The notes beneath the pieces are model-generated. The model saw nothing but the letters and a program-made list of their open reading frames with translations, did no database searches and had not been told where the DNA came from. Positions 33,253 to 43,163 of a stretch of 64,000 bases of DNA are shown piece after piece. The DNA comes from Sphingomonas sp. UNC305MFCol5.2 (GTDB taxonomy: Bacteria > Pseudomonadota > Alphaproteobacteria > Sphingomonadales > Sphingomonadaceae): assembly GCF_000712135.1 (NCBI RefSeq), contig NZ_JOOE01000001.1:868001-932000 (forward strand), given 5' to 3'. A program made the position numbers and the translations under genes. Position 1 is the first letter of the stretch; every line of letters begins with the position of its first letter.

Positions 33253-34788
33253 TTAGCGACCGGCCATGCTGTCGGCGAACGCGTCGACAGGGCCGAGCGC
33301 GCCGACAAAGTCCTCGATCGCTGCCTGCGCGCCTTGATCCGGCCCCTGCTCGGCCGACACCAGGACGGCCACCGCGGCCTGATTGCCCCCCAGCAACTTG
33401 GTCTTCAACGTCTCGAATTTCACGTGGCTGTCGCTCCCGGTCAGCGTATCGCCGACGCGGTACCAACTAACCGTCGCGCGTTCCACCCGCCCGGGCCCCG
33501 TCATGCGCAGCGCATGGCCGCCCGACAGGTCCGGAAGATCGGCGATGCGCACCCAGCGATCATTCTCGCGGATCGCGCCGATGCCGAAGCCGACCAGTTC
33601 CTTGCCTTCGTGCTGGCTGGCATAGACGGCCACGGCGAGATCGACCGTCCTGCCGCGCCCGTCGGCATAATGACCGATCAGGAAATGATCGGCACCGGGA
33701 TAATGGGGTGACCAGGGCGCAACGGTGCTCGGCCCAATGCGATGCCAGCCGGCGACCTGCGGCAGCTCGACCTTGGCCGGCAGCGGCGCCGCGCGTGCCG
33801 CGATGAGGCTCGACCAGCCGAGGAACAGGCTCGCGACCATCAGCGCCAGCAATGCCGTCACGGATGCTTCGGCCCGCCCGCCCGCGGCCCCCTGCAGCCG
33901 CATGGGATCGAACCATGCCGCATCGGGATCGCGATCGAACCATTTCCAGCCGATCGCCAGCACCGCCGCCATCACTGCCGCGAAGAACACCCAGCCATAG
34001 ACGATATGGTCCATCCCCGTCGCCGCCTCGACCGAGGTCCACCACGCCGCATAGATCGTCCCGAAAGCGCGAAGCCCGTTGGCGATCACCGGCACGACCA
34101 GTGCCATCGCGAGGAACGCCGCACGGCGGGTCCACGAAACGTAGCAGACATTGGCGACCAGCACGCCGAACGCGACCATCGCAATCACGAACTTGGCGCC
34201 CGAACACGCCTCCGCGACTTCGAAATAGCCGTTCGACGTAGTGATCAGCACCCCGTCGACGCTCGCGGGCACGCCGAACAAATGGAGCAGCGGCATCACC
34301 ATAGCGACGGTGATGTCCTGCAGCGGCCCTTCGAGGAAATCGCCGAACGGCACGAGGAAGAGCATGTAGGCCAGCGGAAAGAGCAGCGCCCGGCCCACAT
34401 TGGGCCCGAGCACGCTCACCGCGGCTCCCTGAAGCATCAGGACCAGCCCGGCATGGCGGAACAACGCGACGCCCGCGGCGTCGCCGAGCAGCCAGCCCAG
34501 CCCGCCCGCGCCGACCAGCGCCAGCCCCGGCCACCAGCCTTGCGGCCGTACCATCGCGAGCTCGCGCCGGCGTTGCCAGACCAGCCAGCCGATCACGGGG
34601 GCGATGAACAGGCAGTGCCCGAAAGTGGTATTGGTCCAGTAGATCGTCGCAAGATCGACTGCGTCGCGGCGGAACAGCAGCAGGAGCACTGCCCATGTTC
34701 CGGCGAGAATCGCCGCATGCCGCTTCCAGCGTGCGTCGAAACACGCTTCGGCCCGCGCAAAATCGATCCGGGGCATCGCGACGGTCAT
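33253..34788 (-). CDS. xrtA: Exosortase A fused to EpsI domain
   Basis: Membrane transpeptidase of 511 residues that cleaves PEP-CTERM sorting signals, the Gram-negative counterpart of sortase. About eight membrane helices form the exosortase domain, with catalytic Cys195 (EACSGAKF), Arg240 (NGLRAFG) and His261 (DHIVYGW). A soluble C-terminal EpsI domain follows from about residue 320 (VAGWHRIGP... through GGHALRM), as is normal for the XrtA subtype. It overlaps the upstream glycosyltransferase by four bases. No protein with a recognisable PEP-CTERM tail is encoded in the window, so its substrates lie elsewhere. Confidence 0.95.
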   Translation of the reverse strand: MTVAMPRIDFARAEACFDARWKRHAAILAGTWAVLLLLFRRDAVDLATIYWTNTTFGHCLFIAPVIGWLVWQRRRELAMVRPQGWWPGLALVGAGGLGWLLGDAAGVALFRHAGLVLMLQGAAVSVLGPNVGRALLFPLAYMLFLVPFGDFLEGPLQDITVAMVMPLLHLFGVPASVDGVLITTSNGYFEVAEACSGAKFVIAMVAFGVLVANVCYVSWTRRAAFLAMALVVPVIANGLRAFGTIYAAWWTSVEAATGMDHIVYGWVFFAAVMAAVLAIGWKWFDRDPDAAWFDPMRLQGAAGGRAEASVTALLALMVASLFLGWSSLIAARAAPLPAKVELPQVAGWHRIGPSTVAPWSPHYPGADHFLIGHYADGRGRTVDLAVAVYASQHEGKELVGFGIGAIRENDRWVRIADLPDLSGGHALRMTGPGRVERATVSWYRVGDTLTGSDSHVKFETLKTKLLGGNQAAVAVLVSAEQGPDQGAQAAIEDFVGALGPVDAFADSMAGR

Positions 34789-35984
34789 GCTGCCCGCCCG
34801 AGATGTGCCGGCAGACCGACGAGATCATCGAGCGGCGCCAGCCGTGCATCCCAGCCATATCGCGCCATTACCTGCGCCCGGGCGTCGATCCCGAGCTCGG
34901 CGGCGCCCCGCCGGTCCGACAGCAGCATCGTCACGGCATTCGCGATGTCTTCGGCACTGGTGCCGGCCGCGATCGTTCCCTTGTGATCGATGCCTTCCGC
35001 CGCGGCGCTCGAAGCGACCACCGGCCGTGCCATCGCCATCGCCTCGAGCACCTTGTTCTGGATGCCGCGCGCCAATTTGAGCGGCGCCACCACTACGGCG
35101 GCCGCGGCGAGCCATCCCCGAACATCCTCGACTTCACCGGTCACGATCACATCGCCGCGCTTCGTCAGTGTCTTGACCGCCTCGCTGGGGTTACGGCCGA
35201 CGATCGCGAAACGGGCATGGGGATGCGTCGCGCGCACCCGCGGCAGGATATTCTCGGCAAACCAGGTCACGGCCTCGACATTGGGGCGATAGTCCATCTG
35301 GCCGGTGAAGACGATCAATGCTGCACCCGCATCCACGCGCGCGAAATCCGCCGCCGGATCGAAATGCGCGGTGTCGATGCCGTTCTCGATCGCCTGCACC
35401 CGCTCGGCGCCCGTGGACTGCCGAAACAGGCCGGCCTCGGCCTCGCTCACGAACAAGCTGGCATCGGCGCGCGTCGCGACGATGCTTTCATAGGCCATCA
35501 ACAGCCGCGCCTCGCGCGCCAGCATCCAGCGCATCGGGCCCTTCGCAGCCTTGGCATAGGCAGCGAATTTGGCCGAATCCATGTCGACGAAATCCATGAT
35601 CACCCGGGCATGCGTCTCGGCCGGCAGATATTGCGCCATCTGGCTCGAGAAGACGAAGATCGTCTCCACATCCTCGCGCGCCAGCATGTCCGCGACCGCG
35701 CGGCGCATCCCCGCGTCGTCGAACGCCGTGAGCGACAGCGGCCGCCCCGACGCCAGCGCCTGAACCCCCGCCACTGCCTGCGACTTCCTCCGCCGCACGA
35801 TCGCCCGGCTGGCGGTGAATGCGGCCAGTTCGGGCCGATCCATGTCCCGCGGGTCATCGGCGAAGGCGGCGAGATGCACGCGCCGGTGCCGCGCCAGATG
35901 GCGGAGCATGTGGAAGCTGCGGATCTTGTCGCCGCGATCGGGCGGATAAGGCACGCGATGCGCCAGGAATAGCACGTCGCCCAT
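34785..35984 (-). CDS. Glycosyltransferase, exosortase A-associated (GT4-like)
   Basis: GT-B-fold sugar transferase of 399 residues, of the type linked to XrtA loci. N-terminal MGDVLFLAHRVPYPPDRGDKIRS is diagnostic of this subgroup. The donor-binding C-terminal half has FTGQMDYRPNVEAV and the E-x7-E region in KLARGIQNKVLEAMAMARPVVAS. The ATG at 35984 overlaps the FemAB stop by one base; a longer upstream reading lies inside the FemAB gene. It probably adds a sugar to the lipid-linked repeat unit of the polysaccharide. Confidence 0.92.
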   Translation of the reverse strand: MGDVLFLAHRVPYPPDRGDKIRSFHMLRHLARHRRVHLAAFADDPRDMDRPELAAFTASRAIVRRRKSQAVAGVQALASGRPLSLTAFDDAGMRRAVADMLAREDVETIFVFSSQMAQYLPAETHARVIMDFVDMDSAKFAAYAKAAKGPMRWMLAREARLLMAYESIVATRADASLFVSEAEAGLFRQSTGAERVQAIENGIDTAHFDPAADFARVDAGAALIVFTGQMDYRPNVEAVTWFAENILPRVRATHPHARFAIVGRNPSEAVKTLTKRGDVIVTGEVEDVRGWLAAAAVVVAPLKLARGIQNKVLEAMAMARPVVASSAAAEGIDHKGTIAAGTSAEDIANAVTMLLSDRRGAAELGIDARAQVMARYGWDARLAPLDDLVGLPAHLGRAA

Positions 35985-37048
35985 CAGCCGAGCCCCTGCG
36001 CGATCCACGGGCCGACGCGGTTGGCGAGCCAGAGCGGCATGCGCTTCCACGCCTTTACCTGAAGGCTGTATTTGGGATCGAGCGGGTTCACTTTCCGGGG
36101 CACCGCGCCGCCGGCAGTGCGCGAGAAATAGGTCAGCGGCTCCGGCTCGAATCCCCAGTTCTTCTTGAACGCCGCGGCGCCGGTCCCGGCCTTGGACCGC
36201 CCGAAATCGAAACGCGTGCAGCCGCGCGCGCGCGCGTGCCGCATCAGCCCGAAATACATGGCGTCGTTGGCCCGCAGCGCCCGCGCCGCGTCGCCGCCTC
36301 CACCCCAATAGGGATGGACGACGCCCTTCCAGTAGAGACTCAGCACGCTGGCAACGCCCGCACCCTGGTGGCGCACGGTGAGTATGTCCGCCGAGGGACC
36401 GAATTCGTTGAGGACCTCGGAGAACAGCGTGCGCGGAAATACCGGCGTGCCGAGATTGCGCACCGACTCCGCATAGAGCCGGTAGTGCGTCGTCGCGTCC
36501 TCCCCGGTGACGATCTCCAGATCGTTGGTGAACGACCGCCGCACCTCGGCGCGCTGTTTGCGCGGGATCGCGAGCAGTTCGGCTTCGTCATCCTCCGCCA
36601 AATCGCGCACGAAGCCGAGATAGGTCGTGTCGTCGACATGCCAGTCCGGCCCGGGCAGCGCTCCGCCGCGCAGCTCGACACTCGGGCAGCTCAACCGCCC
36701 GGCGAGCGTCCATGCCGCCTCCGCCAGTTCGCGCACCGTCGCGGCAGTGTCGGCAAGGATGCCCCCGCCGACCCCGAACCCCGCCGAAACCAGCGCCCGC
36801 CCGAACAAGGGCGAGTGCATCTCGGTCAGCGGCAGCACCCCGGCAATGTCGCCATTGCCGCGCTCGGCGACGAGATAATGGCTCTTCTGCCGGCAACCCC
36901 GCGCCACCGCCACGCTCCACGCCGGCAGATGGAAGGGCGTAGCTTCCGGGTGATCGCGCACCCAGGCAGCGACCCGCGCGCGCTCGATGGCATCGCCCAG
37001 GTCGGCGGCGCGCAACCCCAGCGGGCGCGTCAGCAGCGGCGCGTTCAT
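35984..37048 (-). CDS. FemAB-family protein, XrtA/PEP-CTERM system-associated
   Basis: GNAT/Fem-fold acyltransferase-like protein of 354 residues. FemAB relatives attach amino acids to sugars or peptides. The two GNAT-like halves are visible, with the C-terminal signature DAMYFGLMRHARARGCTRFDFGRSKAGTG and KKNWGFEPEPLTYF, which is typical of the XrtA-associated branch. The ATG at 37048 is chosen because it overlaps the deacetylase stop (ATGA); an upstream ATG at 37096 adds 16 residues. It likely modifies the exopolysaccharide or its lipid-linked unit. Confidence 0.92.
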   Translation of the reverse strand: MNAPLLTRPLGLRAADLGDAIERARVAAWVRDHPEATPFHLPAWSVAVARGCRQKSHYLVAERGNGDIAGVLPLTEMHSPLFGRALVSAGFGVGGGILADTAATVRELAEAAWTLAGRLSCPSVELRGGALPGPDWHVDDTTYLGFVRDLAEDDEAELLAIPRKQRAEVRRSFTNDLEIVTGEDATTHYRLYAESVRNLGTPVFPRTLFSEVLNEFGPSADILTVRHQGAGVASVLSLYWKGVVHPYWGGGGDAARALRANDAMYFGLMRHARARGCTRFDFGRSKAGTGAAAFKKNWGFEPEPLTYFSRTAGGAVPRKVNPLDPKYSLQVKAWKRMPLWLANRVGPWIAQGLG

Positions 37049-37887
37049 TGCAGCCGCTCCGCCTCGCGCGCGGCGATCGCATCCATCCGCCCCCAATCAT
37101 GAGTCGCGATCAACCGTCGGAGCTTGCCCGCCATCGCCCCGAGCCGGGCATAATGCCGCAGCCTCGACTTGAGCGGCGCGTTCGCGACGCGCGGCTGGCC
37201 GGGATCGACTTCCCAGGGATGGAAATAGAAGATCGCGGCGGTACCTCCCGCATTGGCGGTGCGCACCGCGCGGTCGGTCACACCATTGGGCAGCAGCCGG
37301 AAGAACCCGCCCCCCGCCGTGATCTCGCGTCCCGCGACCTTGGCGATGGTGATCGGCAGTTCGATCAGCCCCGCATCTGCGATCGGCCGAAACGCGCGGC
37401 GCGGCGCTTCGGGCCAGCCATAATGATCGTGCCGGATCGGTGCGATGCTCGAGGAGTAACGATAGCCAGCCTCGGCCAGCTCGGCGTGCGCCCAGGGCGT
37501 GCGCCGATCGATCGAGAAGCTCGGCGCGCGATAGCCCATCACCTCGGCGCCGCTGGCGTCCTCCAGCGCCGCCCGCGCATCGGCAAGGTCGGCGCGGAAT
37601 TGCTTGGGCTCCATCGTGAAGACACGCTGGTGCGCCCAGCCATGGCTGGCGACTTCGTGCCCCGCATCGGCGATGCGGCGGATCAGCGCCGGATAGCGTT
37701 TCGCCACCCAGCCGAGCGTGAAGAAGGTCGCATGCACTCCGGCCGCGTCGAACAATGCGAGCACCCGATCGGTGTTCGCCTCGACGCGATGTTCGAGCCC
37801 ATCCCAGTCGTCGCGCGCGATCGTCTTCTCGAACGCCCCGACCTGAAACCAGTCCTCGACATCTACCGAAAGGCCGTTGACGACCAT
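37045..37887 (-). CDS. Polysaccharide deacetylase, XrtA/PEP-CTERM type
   Basis: NodB-homology (CE4) deacetylase of 280 residues. It starts directly with the first catalytic motif (SVDVEDWFQ). The metal-binding motif is SHGWAHQR, the third motif is MGYRAPSFSID, and FYFHPWEVD is near the C-terminal. There is no signal peptide, so it probably acts on the cytoplasmic side. It is thought to remove N-acetyl groups from a sugar of the exopolysaccharide. It begins five bases after the ATPase gene ends. Confidence 0.93.
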   Translation of the reverse strand: MVVNGLSVDVEDWFQVGAFEKTIARDDWDGLEHRVEANTDRVLALFDAAGVHATFFTLGWVAKRYPALIRRIADAGHEVASHGWAHQRVFTMEPKQFRADLADARAALEDASGAEVMGYRAPSFSIDRRTPWAHAELAEAGYRYSSSIAPIRHDHYGWPEAPRRAFRPIADAGLIELPITIAKVAGREITAGGGFFRLLPNGVTDRAVRTANAGGTAAIFYFHPWEVDPGQPRVANAPLKSRLRHYARLGAMAGKLRRLIATHDWGRMDAIAAREAERLQ

Positions 37888-37892
37888 GCTCG

Positions 37893-39020
37893 TCAGGCCG
37901 CGTGCCCGCGCAGGCTCGACAGGTCCGGGCGGCGATCGCCGTCGCCGCTCTCGACCCAGTCGACCAACAGGGTCAGGACGCGACGCAGCGCCGCATCCTG
38001 CTCCTGGAGCTGCTTCTCGAGCTCGGCGATGCGGCGATCGAGCGACGCTTCGGCGACGGGCGCCACAGTCTCTACGACCGTTTCGGCACGAAGCGGCCGC
38101 GCCTCGACGGGCTCCGACGGCGTCGGCGTGCCCATCGGCATCGGCGCGATGTCGCGCAGTTCGAGCGGCTCGACGAACGCATCGCTGCGGACGCGCGCGA
38201 CCGGTGCCGGACCGTCATTGTCGAGATCGGCGATCACTGCCGCCAGCTCGGGCGCGCCGAAGGTGTCGATCTGCTCGATCGCGCCGAACAGCATCACCCG
38301 GCCGACGAGCTGGTTCACCCGGCGCGGAATGCCGCCCGACCAGCGATGGATCGCCGCCAGCGCGTCGTTGGTGAAACGCGGCTTGCCGCGCCACCCGACG
38401 CACGACAGGCGATGGAGCAGATAAGGCTCGACTTCATCGGCATCCATCGGCGCCAGATGGTGCATCGCGATCACGCGCTGGCGCAATTGCTCGAGCTTGC
38501 CGTCGTGCAGCGTCAGCCGGAATTCGGGCTGGCCGAGCAGGAAGATCTGGAGCAGCGCATAGCCGCCCGCCTGGAAATTGGAGAGCATGCGCAGCTCCTC
38601 CAGGCTTTCCGCCGGCAGTGCCTGCGCCTCGTCGATGATCAGCAAGGTGCGGCGGCCATCGCGCGCCACGCCATGCAGGCCATGCTCGATCGCAGCCAGC
38701 ATCGCCGACTTGCTCGCGCCGTTCGCATCGATCTCGAGCCCGGCGCAGACGGTCTGGAGCAGATCCTCGGGGCGCAGCTGGGTCGAGACGATCTTGATGA
38801 CGTTGAGCCGCTCTTCGTCGATCTCGCCGAGCAGATGACCCATCAGCGTGGTCTTGCCCACGCCGGGATCGCCGGTGATCACCACGAAGCCCTCGCCCTG
38901 GCTCAGCCCATAGCCGAGATAGGCCATCGCCTTGCGATGCGTCGCGGTGTCGAACCAGAAGCGCGGGTCCGGCGTAAGCTGGAACGGCCTGCCGCTCAGT
39001 CCATAATGGTCGTCGTACAT
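37893..39020 (-). CDS. XrtA system-associated ATPase (AAA, ExeA-like)
   Basis: AAA ATPase of 375 residues, of the ExeA/general-secretion-like type found in XrtA loci. N-terminal MYDDHYGLSGRPFQLTPDPRFWF is characteristic. Walker A is GDPGVGKTT (50-58) and Walker B is LLIIDEAQAL; arginine-finger and sensor regions follow in the lid (IPRRVNQL). The C-terminal third is acidic/proline-rich and ends in a short coiled coil (LDRRIAELEKQLQEQDAALRR). It probably energises assembly or regulation of the export complex. Confidence 0.93.
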   Translation of the reverse strand: MYDDHYGLSGRPFQLTPDPRFWFDTATHRKAMAYLGYGLSQGEGFVVITGDPGVGKTTLMGHLLGEIDEERLNVIKIVSTQLRPEDLLQTVCAGLEIDANGASKSAMLAAIEHGLHGVARDGRRTLLIIDEAQALPAESLEELRMLSNFQAGGYALLQIFLLGQPEFRLTLHDGKLEQLRQRVIAMHHLAPMDADEVEPYLLHRLSCVGWRGKPRFTNDALAAIHRWSGGIPRRVNQLVGRVMLFGAIEQIDTFGAPELAAVIADLDNDGPAPVARVRSDAFVEPLELRDIAPMPMGTPTPSEPVEARPLRAETVVETVAPVAEASLDRRIAELEKQLQEQDAALRRVLTLLVDWVESGDGDRRPDLSSLRGHAA

Positions 39021-39034
39021 TGCTTGCCTCGGCT

Positions 39035-40636
39035 CTAGAATCCGTAGCGCAGCCCCACCAGCGCCTGCGCCTGCGCAGTCGCGTTGGAGTCGCCTTCCCT
39101 GTCGAAACCGAACAACCCGAGCGACGCAGTCGCGCCGAGCGGTCCGAACATGTGCGTGTAAGCGGTGTTCGCGCCATAGCCCAAAATGCCCTGGGCCCCG
39201 GCGAGATCGCTATTGTACCAGCTGCCGAACACGCTCGTGCTGATCGAGCCGTTGCGGCCGACATCGCCCGAGGCGAAGAGCTGCGCATAGATGCTCTCGT
39301 CCGACGTGCCGTCGATGCTCACCCCGCCCACGCTCTGGGGCGTGAGGAAGGTGCGCCGGGCATAGCCGCCACCCACGCCGATCCGCGTGCTGCCACGGTT
39401 GAGTACGGCGACGCCGGTCACGCCGCGCGAACGATATGCCGAAGTGACGGTCGATGCGAACACCTGATTGAGGCAGCCGCCCGCCGCGGCACCGGTGGTA
39501 CCGAAGATGCAGCCGCTGAACTGGTTGCCGAACGGATCGGTGGTGTTCACGAAGCTGGTCGGGAGCCGCGTCAGCGAGCCGTTGAGCTGCTGCCCGAAGG
39601 TCTCGACGCTGTCGTATACGCCGATCTGCACGCCGCTGCCGGGGCCGATCTGATAGCTCGCCGAACCGGTATAGCTCATCGAGCCGTAGCGGCGGCCGAC
39701 ACGCGCCTCGAGGAAGGTGCGGCGGCTGGGACGCCAGATCACGCCCGCATCCCAGAAGGTGCCGTCGAAATCATAGGCGATCCGGCGGGGCGAGGACGGG
39801 TCGGTGACGAAGCGGCCGTTGCGGTCGATCACCGGCAAACCGCCGGCCAGCAACGCGTCGCGCTGGCTGACTTCGATCTTCTCATATCCCACGCCCGCTG
39901 CGAGCGCGATGCCGCGCCCGACCGGGAGCACCACGTCACCACGAGCGAACTTGCCTTCAAAGCGCTGGTCGAGCTGCCCGGCATCCTCGCGCGTGAACGA
40001 TCCGCTCGCCGTGACGCCCACCGGCAGTCCGTTGCCCGATTTCACGCCTACACTCGCGGTGGCGACATGAACCTTCGAATCGTCATAGCGATCGAGCGGC
40101 GGCGATCCGGCCGGAACGCCGGTGCCGCCATTGGGCGTCTCGACCTTGGTGTAGCCGAAGCGATAGGCGGCATTGGCGAACACCTTGCCGACATGCGTGG
40201 CGAGGCTCGGCCCGGCATAGACCGAATAGACCTGGCTGCTGTTGCTGACATTGCCCTGCGCAGTGCCCAGGGCGTCGCCGCGGATGTCGGAACGCCCACG
40301 CGTCGCGATGGCACCGCCTTCGAGCGTCAATTCGGGGGTGATCTTCGCACGCGCCTGGACAAGGCCGCTGTGCATCGAGTCGTCCGCCAGATCCTTGTCA
40401 TAGGCGAAGCGGTGTTCGTACTGGTAGCTGACCTGCACTTCCACGCGGCGGGTAGTCACCTGCGCGTCGATCCCGGCGCCGACCGTCGAATAGGTCAGCA
40501 CGTCGCCGCCATTGCTCAGATCCGAGACGAGCACCTGGCTCGCCTCGATATAAGGCGACACACGCGTGCGCTGGGCAGTAGCCGGCGTGGCCGCGCAGAC
40601 GAATGCGACCGCGGCTGTGATGATGAGCCGGCTCAC
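39035..40636 (-). CDS. PEP-CTERM system-associated outer-membrane beta-barrel protein
   Basis: Outer-membrane protein of 533 residues with a signal peptide (MSRLIITAAVAFVCAATPATAQ) and alternating amphipathic strands to the end, closing with a C-terminal aromatic (RYGF), the usual barrel-assembly signal. It belongs to the family found only in XrtA/PEP-CTERM loci and probably forms the outer-membrane channel or anchor for the polysaccharide. Start GTG at 40636, overlapping the tyrosine kinase stop (GTGA). One pair of cysteines near residues 385-393 sits in a loop. Confidence 0.88.
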   Translation of the reverse strand: MSRLIITAAVAFVCAATPATAQRTRVSPYIEASQVLVSDLSNGGDVLTYSTVGAGIDAQVTTRRVEVQVSYQYEHRFAYDKDLADDSMHSGLVQARAKITPELTLEGGAIATRGRSDIRGDALGTAQGNVSNSSQVYSVYAGPSLATHVGKVFANAAYRFGYTKVETPNGGTGVPAGSPPLDRYDDSKVHVATASVGVKSGNGLPVGVTASGSFTREDAGQLDQRFEGKFARGDVVLPVGRGIALAAGVGYEKIEVSQRDALLAGGLPVIDRNGRFVTDPSSPRRIAYDFDGTFWDAGVIWRPSRRTFLEARVGRRYGSMSYTGSASYQIGPGSGVQIGVYDSVETFGQQLNGSLTRLPTSFVNTTDPFGNQFSGCIFGTTGAAAGGCLNQVFASTVTSAYRSRGVTGVAVLNRGSTRIGVGGGYARRTFLTPQSVGGVSIDGTSDESIYAQLFASGDVGRNGSISTSVFGSWYNSDLAGAQGILGYGANTAYTHMFGPLGATASLGLFGFDREGDSNATAQAQALVGLRYGF

Positions 40637-41640
40637 TCGCCCGCCTCCCCATAATAGTTTCCGAACCGGCGACCGCCGGGCTGGAACGAAACCGAATTGA
40701 GCAGCAGCTGGATGTGCTCGCAGCCGTCGAGGACGCTGACTGCCTCGCGCAGGTCGCTTTCGCTGGTGCGATCGGCACGGACGACGAGCATCACCTGCCC
40801 GGCCTGCGCCGCGAGCACCGCCGCGGGCGACGCGGCCAGCGCGGGCGGCGAATCGAAGATCACGATGCGGCGCGGATTGGCCTTGGCCAGCCCGTCGAGG
40901 ATCGCGCGGGCGCGATCGCTCGCCAGAAGCTCGGTATCGCTGTTGGTCTTGGTGCCCGCCGGGAGCACCGACAGTTGCGGCACATCGGTATCGACGATGC
41001 AGTCCTCGACGTCCGCCGTGCCCGCCAGCGCATCGAGCAGGCCGGGGCCCTCGCGCAGTCCCAGCCGGTCGAGCACGTCGGGTTTGGCGAAATCGGCGTC
41101 GACCAGCAGGATCTCCATGTCCTTCTCGGCCGCCATCGAAAGTGCGAGGTTGATCGCGCAGAAGGTCTTGCCCTCGTCGGGCTGCGCCGAGCAGACGAGG
41201 ATCATCCGCGCACGATCGGCCGCGCTGACACCGTCCTTCGCCGCCACCGCGCGTGCAGTGAGCAGTAGCTGGCGCTTCACCATGCGGAATTCTTCCGCCA
41301 TCGCAGTGATCTGTCCGCCGGGGACGAGCATTCCGCCCTCGCGGAGCGCGACCCGATCGATCGATGCGGTCCGGCGGCCGGTGCGCGGTGCAGGCCGGGG
41401 CGCAGGCGCTTCGACTTCGGCAACCGTCTCGGGCGCGAAACCGCGACGCAGCTGCGGCGCTCGCGGTTCGACCGCCGGCATCTCGGGCGCGGGCTCGGGC
41501 ATGCGGACGGTCAGCGTCAGCGGCTCTTCGTCCGGCGTCGAAATCGGCGCGGGCACTATGACCGGCCGCGAGAAGCCGTATTGCTCCGCCGCCCGTTCGA
41601 GCAGCGAGCCGCGATAGCGGCGCGGAGTTTCGTCGTTCAT
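40633..41640 (-). CDS. XrtA-associated tyrosine autokinase (BY-kinase)
   Basis: Cytoplasmic BY-kinase of 335 residues (CpsD/Wzc C-terminal-like). An N-terminal Pro-rich region of about 100 residues precedes the kinase domain, which has Walker A in SAQPDEGKTF, Walker A' in ILLVDADF and Walker B in IVIFDSPP. The C-terminal tail GNYYGEAGE carries only two tyrosines, shorter than the tyrosine cluster of enterobacterial Wzc. It works with the neighbouring chain-length determinant to control polymer length and export. ATG at 41640, one base after that gene ends. Confidence 0.92.
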   Translation of the reverse strand: MNDETPRRYRGSLLERAAEQYGFSRPVIVPAPISTPDEEPLTLTVRMPEPAPEMPAVEPRAPQLRRGFAPETVAEVEAPAPRPAPRTGRRTASIDRVALREGGMLVPGGQITAMAEEFRMVKRQLLLTARAVAAKDGVSAADRARMILVCSAQPDEGKTFCAINLALSMAAEKDMEILLVDADFAKPDVLDRLGLREGPGLLDALAGTADVEDCIVDTDVPQLSVLPAGTKTNSDTELLASDRARAILDGLAKANPRRIVIFDSPPALAASPAAVLAAQAGQVMLVVRADRTSESDLREAVSVLDGCEHIQLLLNSVSFQPGGRRFGNYYGEAGE

Positions 41641-41641
41641 C

Positions 41642-43153
41642 TCAGGCCCCCATGCCACGCTGGAGGAACTCGACGCCGAGCAGCCCGACGAACGCGACGA
41701 CCAGCCCCGCCAGTCCCCCCGCGAAGAGCGTCAGTCGCTTGCGGCGCAGTTCGATCTGCGCGGCGGTCAGCACCTCTGCGATCGATCCGATCACCGGCAT
41801 CCCGCTCGCTTTCTCCAGCCGCGACGCGGTCGAGAAGGTCGTGGTCAGCTTGCCCAGCCCGAAGGCCGCGGCCACGCCGCCGCCCAAGCCGGCGATCAAC
41901 ACCGCGATCAGCAACAACGGCCGGTTGGGCGCAGTCGGCGCGCGCGGCAGCGTCGGCGGATCGACGACGTTGAACTTGACCGCATCGGTCTCGGTCTGCG
42001 CCTGGCTGCGGATGCGCACCTGCTCGCGGTCCGAGAGAAGCTTGTCATACTGGTCCTTGAGGACCTGGTATTCGCGGTCGATCTGGCCCTGCTCGGCGGC
42101 GACGCCCGGGGCTTCCGCCATCTTGGCCTCGAACTGGGCGAGATCGCTTTCGATCTGGCTCTTGCGCTGGGTGAGAGCCGCCACCGTCGAGGCCTTGTCG
42201 GCCTGCATCGATTTGAGGCTGAGATAGAGCGGGTTATTGGCCCCCGCCGCACCGCTCACGGCAGGCTCGGCGCGCGCCGCCGCCTGTGCCGCAGCGAGCT
42301 GGTTGTTGAGTGCGATCATGTCGGGATGGCTGTCGGTCCAGCCGCGGCTGCGGCCTTCGGCGAGCTGGCCCTGGATCGCCTGGAGCCGCGCGCGCGCCGG
42401 TCCGGTGACCGCGGCGCCCTGGCCTGCGACGTTCATCGGCGTGCCCGCCATCTGGCCGTTGACCGCGCTGAGACCACTCTGCGCGGCCGCAAGGTCCGAC
42501 TCGATCTGCGAAAGCTGCGTGCGCGCGGCGCCGATGCGGTCGTTGAGCGAGCCGGTACCCGGCAGCGAACCGAGATAGCGCGCCGCGAAATCGGCCTTCT
42601 TGGCCTCGGCTTCCTGCAGTGCCTTCTGGCGCACGTCGAGCTGCTGGTCGAGGAAGCGCAAGGATTGCCCGCTGGCATCGCGTCCGTCGGCGAGATTCTC
42701 CTCGACGAAGATGTCGATCAGCTTCTGCGCGATCTGCTGCGCCATCTTGCCGCTCGGCGCGGTGACGGCGATCTCGAACAGATTGTCCTGCTGCGCGGTG
42801 AGCTTGATCGCCTTTTGCAGCCCCGCGATCCGATCGGCGACATCCCGGTCGCTCGACACGGTCTTGGCGAGATCGGTGCCGCGCACGACCTTGTCGAGAT
42901 TGACCGCCGAAGTCAGCGTCTGGCGGACGCGATCGATGTCGCGCTGCTGCGCGGCCGCCGAAGCGCCCCCGTCGGTCGGCAGGATTTGCCGCAGCTGGAC
43001 GAAGATCCGCGCCCGCGATTCATAGCTGCTCGGCATTTGCGACACGACCAGCCAGCCCGCGAGGCACAGCCCCCAGGCCACCGCCAGCGCGATCCAGCGC
43101 CGCATCCATACCGCGTGGAGCGCCACGCGCAGTTCGTCGAAAAGACTGCCCAT
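41642..43153 (-). CDS. XrtA system polysaccharide chain-length determinant (Wzz-like)
   Basis: Polysaccharide co-polymerase of 503 residues. There are two membrane helices, near 20-38 and 475-495, with a third hydrophobic stretch at about 410-428. A large periplasmic segment between them is rich in coiled coil (about 165-215 and 330-400). The N-terminal Wzz motif (SLFDELRVALHAVWMRRW... SYESRARIFV) and the PTLPRAPTAPNRPLLL box before the last helices are typical. It pairs with the tyrosine kinase downstream. Confidence 0.92.
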   Translation of the reverse strand: MGSLFDELRVALHAVWMRRWIALAVAWGLCLAGWLVVSQMPSSYESRARIFVQLRQILPTDGGASAAAQQRDIDRVRQTLTSAVNLDKVVRGTDLAKTVSSDRDVADRIAGLQKAIKLTAQQDNLFEIAVTAPSGKMAQQIAQKLIDIFVEENLADGRDASGQSLRFLDQQLDVRQKALQEAEAKKADFAARYLGSLPGTGSLNDRIGAARTQLSQIESDLAAAQSGLSAVNGQMAGTPMNVAGQGAAVTGPARARLQAIQGQLAEGRSRGWTDSHPDMIALNNQLAAAQAAARAEPAVSGAAGANNPLYLSLKSMQADKASTVAALTQRKSQIESDLAQFEAKMAEAPGVAAEQGQIDREYQVLKDQYDKLLSDREQVRIRSQAQTETDAVKFNVVDPPTLPRAPTAPNRPLLLIAVLIAGLGGGVAAAFGLGKLTTTFSTASRLEKASGMPVIGSIAEVLTAAQIELRRKRLTLFAGGLAGLVVAFVGLLGVEFLQRGMGA

Positions 43154-43163
43154 GCCCGCGCCC

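Noticed and set aside
39020..40654. 544-codon open frame opposite the outer-membrane protein gene
   Set aside because: Antisense shadow; composition is Arg/Ala/His-rich without motifs, while the sense frame is a clear exported barrel protein.
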